A stretch of 64,000 nucleotides of DNA, from the NCBI RefSeq assembly GCF_002835995.1, contig NZ_PJBZ01000053.1, positions 1-64,000 of the forward strand, written 5' to 3'. Below the pieces are notes generated by a model. It worked only from the letters and a program-made list of their open reading frames with translations, was not told the origin of the DNA and did not search any database. The stretch is from Psychromonas sp. Urea-02u-13. GTDB lineage: Bacteria > Pseudomonadota > Gammaproteobacteria > Enterobacterales > Psychromonadaceae. Positions 55,872 to 64,000 of the stretch are shown here, piece after piece. Position 1 is the stretch's first letter. Every line of letters starts with the position of its first letter. The translations under genes were made by a program, and so were the position numbers.

Positions 55872-57416
55872 CTAGTCTGGGTGTTGTTCTCGCACCTTCA
55901 TTATTTCATCGAAATGTTCTTCTGCAAGATCAACCAGTGAAGGTTGGAATTTAATACCACTTTCCGATTTTATTAATTCAAGTATTTTTTCAGGGCTCCA
56001 AGGTTCTTTGTAACTGCGCTTTGACCCCAAAGCATCAATAACATCAACTAATGCCATAATACGTGCTTCAATCGGAATATCTTCACCTTTCAACCCCTCG
56101 GGGTAACCACTGCCATCCCAATTTTCATGGTGATAATGCGCGAGTGTTCTCCCTAGTTGTGCGATAGGTAATGATGATCTGGCTAGCATTGCCCCGCCTG
56201 CTTCCGCGTGTTGTTTCATTATCTCCCACTCTTCGGGGTCTAACTTACCAGGTTTATGCAAGATGCGCTCTGGTACGGTTATCTTTCCTATATCATGTAG
56301 TGGGGCGGCCGCTTTTATAGCCGCAATAAAAGCCGCTGGCATATTTAGTTTTATTGCGATTAGGTGACATAATAATGCGGTGCGTTTTACATGCGCACCG
56401 GTTTCTTTACTGCGCGCTTCAATGGCGTCTCCGAGAATATACATGAGCTCTCGTTGATTCGTTTCAGACTGCTGATGGCGCACTAAACTTTCTAATACTA
56501 ATGCGACGTTGGTTGAAAAAATCTCTGCTAAATCACTTTGGAAACCTGTTGGTGGGCTGTCAAACTCAATATATAAAACCGCACAAGCATCATGCGATGT
56601 ACGGTAATAACTAATAAAATATTGATCGGTAAATTCACTGGTTTGATCAGAAAAAGCGGTGTTAATTTTTGTTTTAATGAGATCACTCATGTTTTCAATA
56701 TTATCCGGTGTCTCTCCAAACTTGCCACTACACGCTAAATAGGTCTCTTCGATATTATTAAACAGATCGATTTCATGGCGCACTATATAAACGGAAGAAC
56801 TATCGAGCGCCATTAATGACAGTAAGTTGGTGAGGGCCGCGGATGCAAATTCAGAAATTTTATCAACTTTTAAGATGCTAGTAGAGGAAGCAATGAGTTT
56901 TTTAAAGGCATCTAGGCTATTCGATATAGTGGTGATATCGCGGTAACTACGTATAGAAGAGTACACACAAGTGGTTAGTTTTCGCTGGGTGAGTTCGGTT
57001 TTAGTTTTGTAGTCATGAATATCGTATTGGCTAATCACGCTTTCTTCAGGGGCATTACCTGCTTGACCTGTGCGTAGAATAAGTCTGATGGTGGTGTTTT
57101 TTAAATCTTCGCGTATCCAGTTAATAAGATCTAACCCAGCATGTTCGCTTTCCATCACTACATCAATAAATCCCATGCTGAACTCAATGCCAGACTGTAA
57201 TAATACTTTTGCTTCCTGTGCAGAATAAGCTGAATGTAAGGCCAGTTTTCTGTCTAAAATAACGCTGTTTTTTAAAACAAGTCGTGTGACATCATGAATT
57301 GCGGGTTCATCATCGACAATTAATATATGCCATAATTTATCTGATTTTAGGTCATCATTGGTCTCGGGTTCGACGACGTTAATTTCATCTTCTTCTTGAA
57401 ATAAAAACTGAGACAT
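55872..57416 (-). CDS. Response regulator with HD-GYP domain
   Basis: A 514-residue protein with three parts. A receiver domain (about 25-150) has ILIVDDEPAIHD and the phospho-acceptor Asp in FIDVVMESE. A middle GAF-like DUF3369 region covers about 170-320. The HD-GYP phosphodiesterase domain (about 325-510) has HDIGK in PLHDIGKITVPERILHKPG, and HHENWDGSGYPEGLKGE, which contains the H-x-GxGYP-type signature. It would hydrolyse cyclic di-GMP under control of a sensor kinase encoded elsewhere. ATG 57416 is preferred to the in-frame TTG 57425. Divergent PilZ gene next to it. Confidence 0.93.
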   Translation of the reverse strand: MSQFLFQEEDEINVVEPETNDDLKSDKLWHILIVDDEPAIHDVTRLVLKNSVILDRKLALHSAYSAQEAKVLLQSGIEFSMGFIDVVMESEHAGLDLINWIREDLKNTTIRLILRTGQAGNAPEESVISQYDIHDYKTKTELTQRKLTTCVYSSIRSYRDITTISNSLDAFKKLIASSTSILKVDKISEFASAALTNLLSLMALDSSSVYIVRHEIDLFNNIEETYLACSGKFGETPDNIENMSDLIKTKINTAFSDQTSEFTDQYFISYYRTSHDACAVLYIEFDSPPTGFQSDLAEIFSTNVALVLESLVRHQQSETNQRELMYILGDAIEARSKETGAHVKRTALLCHLIAIKLNMPAAFIAAIKAAAPLHDIGKITVPERILHKPGKLDPEEWEIMKQHAEAGGAMLARSSLPIAQLGRTLAHYHHENWDGSGYPEGLKGEDIPIEARIMALVDVIDALGSKRSYKEPWSPEKILELIKSESGIKFQPSLVDLAEEHFDEIMKVREQHPD

Positions 57417-57586
57417 ATTTTCCAACCCGATTTATGTTTGTATTTTAATAGTCTGGCACAAAATAGAGTATTTGCCTGTGAGTTAATAATTAATCATGTA
57501 TGTTGTTCACATATTTTAATTTCGCTGTGATATGAGATTATCAATGATGATAATTTTGTAGCTATACTTTAATAAAAGGAGTGTTT

Positions 57587-58261
57587 GTGCCTGATAATGA
57601 AGAAAATAAATACGCTTACCTAAATAAAATTGCCTGTGAAACAGAGGTACATTTACAAATTGTCACCCTGACAAAAGCAGTGCGTTTAAAAACTCGCCTG
57701 ATTGGTGTAGATCCCAATATGTCGGTGATTGTGGCAATGGGTAACAGTAGCGAATGGATATATGCAAAACAGTATATTAGGGAAGGGCAAAAAGTCATTG
57801 TGCGCCTGATGAATACCGATCAGCCCAATGCAAATTTAGTTGCTTTTCAATCTAACATTCAAAAGTTAATAAGTGTGGCCGGTCGGTGGTTATTACTTGA
57901 TTACCCTAAAGAGGTACAGCAACTACCTTTACGCCAACATAGGCGTTTACCGGTACATGTTGATGCTAAACTTTTACACCCTGAAACGAAAAAAATATGT
58001 TCAAGTGGCTACTTAAACGATTTGTCGATTCATGGTGGTGCTTTTGTTGGAGAACCAATAAAGAAGGCGTCATTGGATAAAAAGTACATTTTACAAGTGA
58101 TGCTTGAGGGAGATACAAAATCGATTGCTATTGTGATTAAAAACACTAAAAAAGCGAACAAAAGAGGGCATTTAATACAGTATGGAGTGGTGATTGAAGC
58201 AGAAGCGGAAAACTCCAAACAGTTTGTTGAGCCTTTATTAATCGATTTTTTATTTAATTAG
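57587..58261 (+). CDS. PilZ-domain protein (YcgR-like)
   Basis: A 224-residue protein. Residues 1-105 form a YcgR-N-type domain. The C-terminal PilZ domain begins with the cyclic di-GMP-binding RQHRRLPVHVDA (R-x3-R) and continues with NDLSIHGGAFVGE (the [DN]-x-S-x-x-G motif), so binding residues are intact. Two GTG codons, 57581 and 57587, are in frame; GGAG at 57578-57581 is better spaced from 57587. It lies divergent to the HD-GYP gene, so both ends of cyclic di-GMP signalling sit together. Confidence 0.85.
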   Translation: MPDNEENKYAYLNKIACETEVHLQIVTLTKAVRLKTRLIGVDPNMSVIVAMGNSSEWIYAKQYIREGQKVIVRLMNTDQPNANLVAFQSNIQKLISVAGRWLLLDYPKEVQQLPLRQHRRLPVHVDAKLLHPETKKICSSGYLNDLSIHGGAFVGEPIKKASLDKKYILQVMLEGDTKSIAIVIKNTKKANKRGHLIQYGVVIEAEAENSKQFVEPLLIDFLFN

Positions 58262-58364
58262 CGGAAAATCAAACACTTTTAGCAAAATTTTATGACTTTA
58301 GATTAATTTAGAAGAAAAAAAGGCAAAGATAACTTAAAATCAGTCACTTTTTCGAGGTGCTCTT

Positions 58365-59369
58365 ATTATTCATTTATCTGTTATTTTCTTATTACTTTTT
58401 TCTCTCTTTACTCATGCTGACTCAGTGAGTGATAAGCGTACTTACGCGAGTCTTTCTTTTGAAAACGATGTTTTTTTCAAAGATGATGGTTTATATAGCA
58501 ATGGCCTGTTTTTGACCTGGGGTTATAACCATGTTGATGCCTTAAATTCTGAAAACCTACCCTATTGGATCGCTTCGTTAGCGCAACAAACCCACCTCGT
58601 TTCTGGCGAAAATAAAAAATATTCAGTCAGTTATGGTTTTGGGCAAGTATTACAGACCGCGATTGATATCTCAGTTGAAGAATTAGTCAAAGAAGATGCC
58701 CCTTATGTCGGGTTATTGGCATGGGAAGTTAACCTATTAGCTTATGATGATTTTGTCAGTGATGAAGTTGGCTTGATTTTAGGTGCAGTGGGTCCGATGG
58801 CGGGCGGGGAGTTTGTACAATCCTTTGTGCATGATTTAACGGGCTCAAAGCAACCAAAAGGTTGGGATAACCAAATCAATAATGAATTTACTTTTCGCCT
58901 CCAAGCAAGACGCACATGGCGACTATATCAAGCAGATTTTAGCAGTGATTTATTGAATACCCAGTTTGACTTTTTAACCGGTGTTGATGGTGGACTTGGT
59001 AATTTACGTAGTGATGTTGCAACGGGAGTTGGTTTTCGTTTTGGCCAGCAACTTGATAAAAACTTTGGCTCAGCTACTGTTTTTCCAGTGCAAAAATTTA
59101 ATGGCATGAACTACAGCCCTTATGGTTGGTACTTTTTTGCTAATGTGTCTGCAAGCTACGTGGCTAATGACATCTTCATTAACGGTAATACTTTTCACGA
59201 TAGTCATAGTGTTGAATTTATACATACTCAAGTGGCGTTCTCTACTGGTATTATGGCCAACATCTATGACTTTTCTATCTTGTATACGTTATTACGCATT
59301 TCCGATGAGTACGAAGGCCAAGCCGAAGCTTCTCGTTTTGGCTCCATCGCGATCACCTATCATTTTTAG
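58365..59369 (+). CDS. LpxR-like lipid A deacylase family protein (DUF2219)
   Basis: About 334 residues when read from the preferred start. A signal peptide (LSVIFLLLFSLFTHA-DS) lies upstream of the first GTG (58425). The barrel follows with the active-site type SFENDVFF, DDGLYSNGLFLTWGY and YVGLLAWEVN, and ends in AITYHF. LpxR removes the 3'-acyloxyacyl chain of lipid A in the outer membrane. The frame has no ATG, GTG or TTG before the signal peptide; GAGG at 58354-58357 points to ATT 58365 as start. A frameshift or sequence error near 58360 is the alternative. Confidence 0.78.
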   Translation: MIHLSVIFLLLFSLFTHADSVSDKRTYASLSFENDVFFKDDGLYSNGLFLTWGYNHVDALNSENLPYWIASLAQQTHLVSGENKKYSVSYGFGQVLQTAIDISVEELVKEDAPYVGLLAWEVNLLAYDDFVSDEVGLILGAVGPMAGGEFVQSFVHDLTGSKQPKGWDNQINNEFTFRLQARRTWRLYQADFSSDLLNTQFDFLTGVDGGLGNLRSDVATGVGFRFGQQLDKNFGSATVFPVQKFNGMNYSPYGWYFFANVSASYVANDIFINGNTFHDSHSVEFIHTQVAFSTGIMANIYDFSILYTLLRISDEYEGQAEASRFGSIAITYHF

Positions 59370-59372
59370 TTA

Positions 59373-59401
59373 TCAGCTTCTAGCTTTATAGCTTTCAGCT
59401 T
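59373..59401. repeat. Degenerate heptamer repeats between convergent genes
   Basis: AGTTATC, AGCTTCT, AGCTTTAT, AGCTTTC and AGCTTCT units fill the gap between the LpxR-like stop and the ggt stop. Same AGCT-starting design as the arrays at 6838 and 44572. Confidence 0.65.
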
Positions 59402-61147
59402 CTAATACCCTAAACTTAATGCTGATGGAGTACGTGGATCTGAAGCCCCATAAATGCCATTTTCGCTACGCATAATGGTTTGTGTACTACCCATAGTCGC
59501 TTGTTTTTTAAGGGTGTGACCTTTGGCTTCTAACAAACGAATGGTATCTATATTAAGGCCTTGCTCATAACGAATGTAATCGGGTAACCATTGATGATGA
59601 ATACGTGGTGCCGCCGTTGCCTGTGCAATATTCATTTTATGATCCACTACATTTAAAATGATCTGTAATGTCGTGGTGATAATACGTGAGCCACCTGGTG
59701 TGCCGGTTACTAAATAAGGCTGATTATCTTTTAAGATAATTGTCGGGCTCATTGAGCTTAACGGGCGTTTATTCGCTTCAATGGCATTGGCTTCGCCACC
59801 AATTAACCCATAACCGTTTGGCTCTCCGGGTTTAGATGAAAAATCATCCATTTCGTTATTTAATAAAATCCCCGTGCCTTTAGCAACAAGGCCTGTGCCA
59901 TAACTAAAGTTAAGTGTGTAAGTATTAGAAACCGCATTACCCCATTTATCGACAATACTAAAATGAGTGGTTTGATTACTCTCATAAGGCGCGACTTTGC
60001 CTGCGCTGATGGTGTTGCTGTCTGTTGCTTTATTAAGATCGAACTCTTTAATGCGTTTCTTCGCATACTCTTTTGAAATTAACGCTTCAATAGGCACATC
60101 TACAAAATCACTGTCCCCTAAATAGGTGGCGCGATCTGCATAAGCACGACGCATGCTTTCACTCATCATATGAATGGTTTGTGCACTATTATGGCCATAT
60201 TCAGCTAGCGGATAATTTTCTAGCATATTGAGTAGCTGTACGATATGAATGCCACCTGAAGAGGGTGGTGGCATAGAGAGAACTTGGTAGCCTCGGTAGT
60301 CCCCTTTAATCACTTCGCGCTCAATCGCTTGATAGTTTTTCATATCCTCAAGGGTAATTAAGCCACCTGCTTGTTGCACTGATTGGCTAATGTTCTTCGC
60401 TATTTGACCTTGGTAAAAGGCCTTTTCTCCTTGTTGACTAATCGCCTGTAAACTTTTTGCTAAATCGGCCTGTTTTAAAGACTCGCCTACTTGATAGCTT
60501 TTACCGTCTTTTTTGTAGAAAATTGTTTTGCTACTTGCCCATTTACTTAAACGTGGTTGCGCTTGATTTAATGATGTCGCTAAATCAGGTGAAACAATAA
60601 TGCCTTCTTTAGCTAATTTAATCGCGGGGGCCATTAATTGCTCACGGCTAAGGGTTCCGTATTTTTTACGCGCTAATTCAAGGCCCATTACTGTGCCGGG
60701 TACACCCACTGCAAGGCCGTGGTAACGAGAGAGTTGTTTTTGAGCATTACCTTGTTTGTCTAAATACATATCACGTGTTGAGCCGGCGGGCGCTTTTTCA
60801 CGATAATCAATGGCAATCGCTTTTTGTTCTTTATTTAAATAAACCAACATAAAACCGCCACCACCTAAATTACCGGCGCGGGGGAGGGTGACGGCAAGTG
60901 CATAACCTACTGCAACAGCCGCATCAACGGCATTACCGCCCTGTTTTAATACATCAACGCCAATCTGCGTAGCAATCGCTTCCTGTGTTGCGACCATTGC
61001 TTCTTTTGCCCATACCGGATGATGGATGGACATTTTACTATAGATAGCTGTTTGTTTGGGGGCTGGTGGACTGGTTGCATAACTCAGTGACGACAAGACA
61101 GGCGAACAAAATAGACAAAGCAGTAAAACAGGTTTGATAAAACGCAT
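59402..61147 (-). CDS. ggt: Gamma-glutamyltransferase
   Basis: A 581-residue secreted N-terminal nucleophile hydrolase acting on glutathione in the periplasm. Signal peptide KPVLLLCLFCSPVLSSLSYA, then GGNAVDAAVAVGYALAVTLP. Autocleavage releases the small subunit at the Thr of TTHFSIVDKWGNAVSNTYTLN, quoted in parts; FGTG-like SYGTGLVAKGTGILLNNEMDDF and the late PLSSMSPTIILKD and TGTPGGSRIITT complete the active site. Length equals that of E. coli Ggt (580). Confidence 0.96.
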   Translation of the reverse strand: MRFIKPVLLLCLFCSPVLSSLSYATSPPAPKQTAIYSKMSIHHPVWAKEAMVATQEAIATQIGVDVLKQGGNAVDAAVAVGYALAVTLPRAGNLGGGGFMLVYLNKEQKAIAIDYREKAPAGSTRDMYLDKQGNAQKQLSRYHGLAVGVPGTVMGLELARKKYGTLSREQLMAPAIKLAKEGIIVSPDLATSLNQAQPRLSKWASSKTIFYKKDGKSYQVGESLKQADLAKSLQAISQQGEKAFYQGQIAKNISQSVQQAGGLITLEDMKNYQAIEREVIKGDYRGYQVLSMPPPSSGGIHIVQLLNMLENYPLAEYGHNSAQTIHMMSESMRRAYADRATYLGDSDFVDVPIEALISKEYAKKRIKEFDLNKATDSNTISAGKVAPYESNQTTHFSIVDKWGNAVSNTYTLNFSYGTGLVAKGTGILLNNEMDDFSSKPGEPNGYGLIGGEANAIEANKRPLSSMSPTIILKDNQPYLVTGTPGGSRIITTTLQIILNVVDHKMNIAQATAAPRIHHQWLPDYIRYEQGLNIDTIRLLEAKGHTLKKQATMGSTQTIMRSENGIYGASDPRTPSALSLGY

Positions 61148-61156
61148 AATTAAGCC

Positions 61157-61795
61157 TTATTGATAAAGTTGGTGGCGTTCAATATAGTCGAAAACTGGCG
61201 TTGGTAATAAGTTTTTTACACTTTTGTGATGCTTGAGGTTATTGCGGATTAATGTGGACGAAATATCAAATTGTGTGGTGTCTTGAAAGTAAATCTTCCC
61301 CGACTGTAATGCATGTAAATCACTGATTGAGATTGTTTGATGTGTTTTTAATAACGCGTTAACGGCATCGTTAAATTCGCCTTTCCAACCGGGTCTGGCG
61401 CAGATAACTAAATGGCAATAGTTAAGGATTTCTTGCCATTGAAACCAGCTATTAAAATTAATCAGCGAGTCCATGCCCATTATAAAGCAGATAGGTGTAT
61501 CTGGATATTCAAGGCGTATCTCTTTTAATGTCTCGATGGTGTAACTGGCACTATCTCGATTTAATTCACGTCTATCGACTTGTAACGCGGTAATGCCTTG
61601 TACGGCAAGCTCAACCATTTCACTGCGTTGCTGAGCATTACAATGACTGCCTGCTTTATGGGGGGCAATATGGTTCGGCATTAAAAATAAGGTGTTGAGC
61701 TGTAAACGTTGTGCCACTTCAATCGCGGGTAATAGGTGTCCGTTATGGATAGGATCAAAGCTCCCGCCTAAAAATCCAATTGCTTTCACTTTCAC
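61157..61795 (-). CDS. nadD: Nicotinate-mononucleotide adenylyltransferase
   Basis: A 212-residue enzyme joining nicotinate mononucleotide with ATP in NAD synthesis. The nucleotidyltransferase motif is GGSFDPIHNGHLLPA; the ISSTLIRNNLKHHK motif is the C-terminal signature. FLMPNHIAPHK binds substrate. Nine bases separate it from ggt on the same strand; nadK lies upstream, also in NAD metabolism. Confidence 0.96.
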   Translation of the reverse strand: MKVKAIGFLGGSFDPIHNGHLLPAIEVAQRLQLNTLFLMPNHIAPHKAGSHCNAQQRSEMVELAVQGITALQVDRRELNRDSASYTIETLKEIRLEYPDTPICFIMGMDSLINFNSWFQWQEILNYCHLVICARPGWKGEFNDAVNALLKTHQTISISDLHALQSGKIYFQDTTQFDISSTLIRNNLKHHKSVKNLLPTPVFDYIERHQLYQ

Positions 61796-61810
61796 TGAGT
61801 TGTTACCTTT

Positions 61811-61849
61811 AAATAGTCTTAATAAATAGTCTTAATAAATCGACTTAAT
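61811..61849. repeat. Three 13-base tandem repeats between nadK and nadD
   Basis: AAATAGTCTTAAT twice, then AAATCGACTTAAT, in 39 bases. No role seen. Confidence 0.8.
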
Positions 61850-61875
61850 AAACAGCAATAGGATTAATCACTCGG

Positions 61876-62775
61876 TTAGAAAAGTTTACTACCCCAACCT
61901 AGCTTGTTTTGTAATACATGGAAGTAGTTATAGTCTTCTGGATGAACCAGTTTCAGTTGATGTTCCGTTTTACGTAGGATCACTTCATCACCGGGTAAAA
62001 CAGATAAATTGACATGGCTATCACAGCTTATTTGCATCTCGCAGCTATTACTTTCTGCAATTTTTAATCGCACAACGCTGTTAGCATCGATAACAATAGG
62101 ACGGCTATTTAAGGTGTGCGGGAACATCGGTAATAAACTTATTGCATCTAAGTTGGGTGTTAAAATAGGACCTCCACCTGAAAGGGAATAGGCCGTTGAC
62201 CCTGTAGGGGTTGAGATAATTAAACCATCAGCACGCTGACTGAGCATAAAGTTGTCATCAACATAGACTTCAAACTCTATCATGTGGGCAATTTTATCTG
62301 GGTGTAATACCGCTTCATTAACGGCGGTATTACTACTTTTCATGTGTCCGTGACTATGTACTTGTGCTTCCAGTAAAAAGCGTTTTTCAACGAGATATTT
62401 ACCTGCTAATACTTCACCCAACGGCGCTTCAAAATTGTCGGGATCAAGGTCGGTTAAAAATCCTAAATTACCACGGTTAACACCAATAACAGCAATATCA
62501 AAACGAGATAAAACACGTGCAGCGCCCAGCATATAACCATCACCACCAATCACAATGGCTAAATCACAACGTTTACCAATACCCACTAAGTTGCTGCTTT
62601 TAACATTATCACAGGAAAGGTCACAGGCGACTCGTTTATCAACAATAACGTTTAGGCCTTTTTTCTGTAGAAATGTATACAGAGATTGTAGCGTTTCTTT
62701 AGCGCCGGCATGTTGTGTTTTGGCAATTAAACCAACTGTTTTAAATTCATTTAAATCAGGCTGTTGAGTGCTCAT
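61876..62775 (-). CDS. nadK: NAD kinase
   Basis: A 299-residue enzyme phosphorylating NAD to NADP. The GGDG motif is [17 protein letters not shown], the NE/D motif VNEAVLHP, and the glycine-rich [11 protein letters not shown] region is the second binding site. The protein starts at ATG 62775. It is divergent from grpE, as in E. coli, and a large family 1 element occupies the gap between them. Confidence 0.97.
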   Translation of the reverse strand: MSTQQPDLNEFKTVGLIAKTQHAGAKETLQSLYTFLQKKGLNVIVDKRVACDLSCDNVKSSNLVGIGKRCDLAIVIGGDGYMLGAARVLSRFDIAVIGVNRGNLGFLTDLDPDNFEAPLGEVLAGKYLVEKRFLLEAQVHSHGHMKSSNTAVNEAVLHPDKIAHMIEFEVYVDDNFMLSQRADGLIISTPTGSTAYSLSGGGPILTPNLDAISLLPMFPHTLNSRPIVIDANSVVRLKIAESNSCEMQISCDSHVNLSVLPGDEVILRKTEHQLKLVHPEDYNYFHVLQNKLGWGSKLF

Positions 62776-62813
62776 AATAACCTTGCTAAAAAAGTGTATA
62801 GATGAATGGAAGT

Positions 62814-63207
62814 ATACCCGTTATCACTCAAGGTGCAAAATTCAGCAAGTGGAGAGGTGAACAGGTTCTAGGCTGGAAGTTGAAGGTCTAACTGGTTCAA
62901 TCAAAACTTTCTAACAAATCATTAAATGCTTGCATTTGGTTGATGTCGCTAGAGGATTGACGAAGTCAATCGCTCGAAAGACAACGAATATGTTTGCCTC
63001 TCCGCTTGCCCTTCGGGTCGCTAGCTCGAAAGCTAATTCTGCGTAGCAATATTCGATAATAACCCGCCATTAAAGGATGAAAGTATTCTTTTTCATTCTA
63101 CCGATAGAGAATTAACGCAGTTAATTTCTCGAAAGATCATCATGTTGCGCTTTGCTTCCGCATCCGAGCTAACGACTGAATGAAGGACTTTGATTGATGA
63201 CGGGTAT
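62814..63207. repeat. Family 1 inverted-repeat element, copy C, with two nested inserts
   Basis: About 394 bases between nadK and grpE. Ends: TATACCCGTTATCACTCAA and, inverted, CATACCCGTCATCAATCAA. It keeps the common blocks and inner stem (GTCGCTAGCTCG 63017-63028, CGAGCTAACGAC 63165-63176, one mismatch). Two inserts, about 62919-62980 and 63062-63137, each end in a hairpin and CTCGAAAGA: GATTGAC/GTCAATC in the first and GAATTAAC/GTTAATTTC in the second. Confidence 0.88.
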
Positions 63208-63313
63208 GTAACTTGTTTAAATGATTTTATTAACAGACTTGAAACTATTATTCGAATCCCCATAATACCCCTATAAAGTATTCAATTTATAGCTAGCTAG
63301 TTAGGAATAAAAA

Positions 63314-63928
63314 ATGAGCGAAGAACAAAAAGTAAGTGTTGAAGAAGCAATTGAAACGGTTTTAGCTGAAGAAGCGAACGCAACTGCACCAGAAGCTGTT
63401 GAAGCTGAATTACTTGAGCCAGAAGTAGTTGAAGAAGAATCAACTAAAGAAGTCAACATGATTGAAGAGCTAGGCAAAAAACTTGCACTTGCTGAAGAAG
63501 ACGTGATTGTACAAAAAGATTTAGTAGTACGTGCAAAAGCACATGCTCAAAACGAAATCCGTAAAGCGGGTCTTGACGCAGAAAGTAAAGTAAAACGTAC
63601 ATTAAAGCGTTTCACTGAAGCACTATTGCCAGTTGCTGATTCTTTAGAGATGGCAGTTAGCCATATTGATAAAGAAAATGAAGCATTAGCTAAAATGGCT
63701 GAAGGTGTTGAGTTAACACTTAAATCAATGATCGATTCTTTTGCAAAAGTAGGCATTGTGCAAATGAACCCGGTTGGCGAGCAAGCGAATCCAGAAAGAC
63801 ACCAGATTGTTAGCCAACAAAAAATCGAAGGCAAAGCAGCTAACGAAGTGATCGTTGTGATGCAAAAAGGTTACGAATATAACGGTCAAGTTATTCGTCC
63901 GGCTATGGTTATGGTTGGCGCTGCTTAA
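63314..63928 (+). CDS. grpE: Nucleotide exchange factor GrpE
   Basis: A 204-residue co-chaperone that releases ADP from DnaK. A Glu/Ala/Val-rich acidic N-terminus (about 1-50) and long coiled coil (about 50-110) lead to the beta-wing domain, with KRFTEALLPVADSLEMAVSH, PVGEQANPERHQIVS and QKGYEYNGQVIRPAMVMV. Start ATG has TAGGAATAAA upstream, AGGA fitting. dnaK would be expected nearby. Confidence 0.97.
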   Translation: MSEEQKVSVEEAIETVLAEEANATAPEAVEAELLEPEVVEEESTKEVNMIEELGKKLALAEEDVIVQKDLVVRAKAHAQNEIRKAGLDAESKVKRTLKRFTEALLPVADSLEMAVSHIDKENEALAKMAEGVELTLKSMIDSFAKVGIVQMNPVGEQANPERHQIVSQQKIEGKAANEVIVVMQKGYEYNGQVIRPAMVMVGAA

Positions 63929-63947
63929 TCTTTCACAACTCAGCCCG

Positions 63948-64000
63948 TCGTCATTTAGGCAAGCTTCATCGTTGAAAGTGCTCACAAATTTTTCTGGAAT
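63948..64000. repeat. Family 2 element, copy C (cut by window end)
   Basis: Starts CAGCCCGTCGTCATTTAGGC and continues CATCGTTGAAAGTGCTCACA, then AATTTTTCTGGAAT, matching 32003-32035 including the first half of the cloverleaf-like insert. Its far end lies outside the window. Confidence 0.8.

Overview
This is a 64 kb chromosomal segment of a low-GC, cold-adapted marine gammaproteobacterium. The order greA / yhbY / rlmE-ftsH / folP / glmM / secG / tRNA-Leu / rimP-nusA-infB-rbfA-truB, with rpsO and pnp nearby, is the gammaproteobacterial core layout. The protein sequences, the AT-rich intergenic DNA, the cold-shock gene with a long leader and the VemP-SecDF locus suggest Psychromonas or a close relative. 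The genus is my inference; no database was searched.

Layout. 1-6.2 kb: the end of a GGDEF protein, yaiI, and a Fur-boxed siderophore uptake operon (TonB-dependent receptor, binding protein, permease, ATPase). 6.3-14.3 kb: a cold-shock protein, an orphan sensor kinase, a PLP-dependent sulfur amino acid enzyme, a small secreted protein, an RRM protein, a LysE exporter, a YbaN-type membrane protein and a BCCT transporter. 14.8-32 kb: prfC, an EamA permease, yjjV and the housekeeping block ending in truB. 32-36.6 kb: a small Cys-rich protein, the sdaC-sdaA serine uptake and degradation pair, and an AAC(3)-fold acetyltransferase. 36.7-44.5 kb: rpsO and pnp, separated by a CPA1 antiporter and a secD-secF operon headed by a small secreted protein. 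45-51 kb: a DUF3360 transporter, satP and a basic amino acid ABC importer. 51-64 kb: mqo, tdk, yhcC, an HD-GYP response regulator, a PilZ protein, an LpxR-like protein, ggt, nadD, nadK and grpE.

The strongest find is at 38.7-42.1 kb. A 152-residue secreted protein upstream of secD ends in Arg-x-x-Gly-Trp-Lys-Asp-Ser-Asn-x-x-Tyr, eight residues before its last residue plus one. This closely resembles the arrest motif of Vibrio VemP, the nascent-chain sensor that stalls ribosomes to switch on secDF2. It has diverged at several positions, and a hairpin-rich 198-nt leader separates it from secD. It looks like a secretion-monitoring switch outside Vibrio.

The second theme is repeated, highly foldable DNA. 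Three families of inverted-repeat-ended elements occur (19.1, 24.5 and 62.8 kb; 32.0, 55.1 and 63.9 kb; 37.3 and 53.3 kb). In the first two, the two arms of each copy change together, as expected if the paired structure is maintained. Some copies carry nested hairpin or cloverleaf-like modules. Separately, heptanucleotide tandem repeats of unrelated sequence sit immediately beside stop codons at several places.
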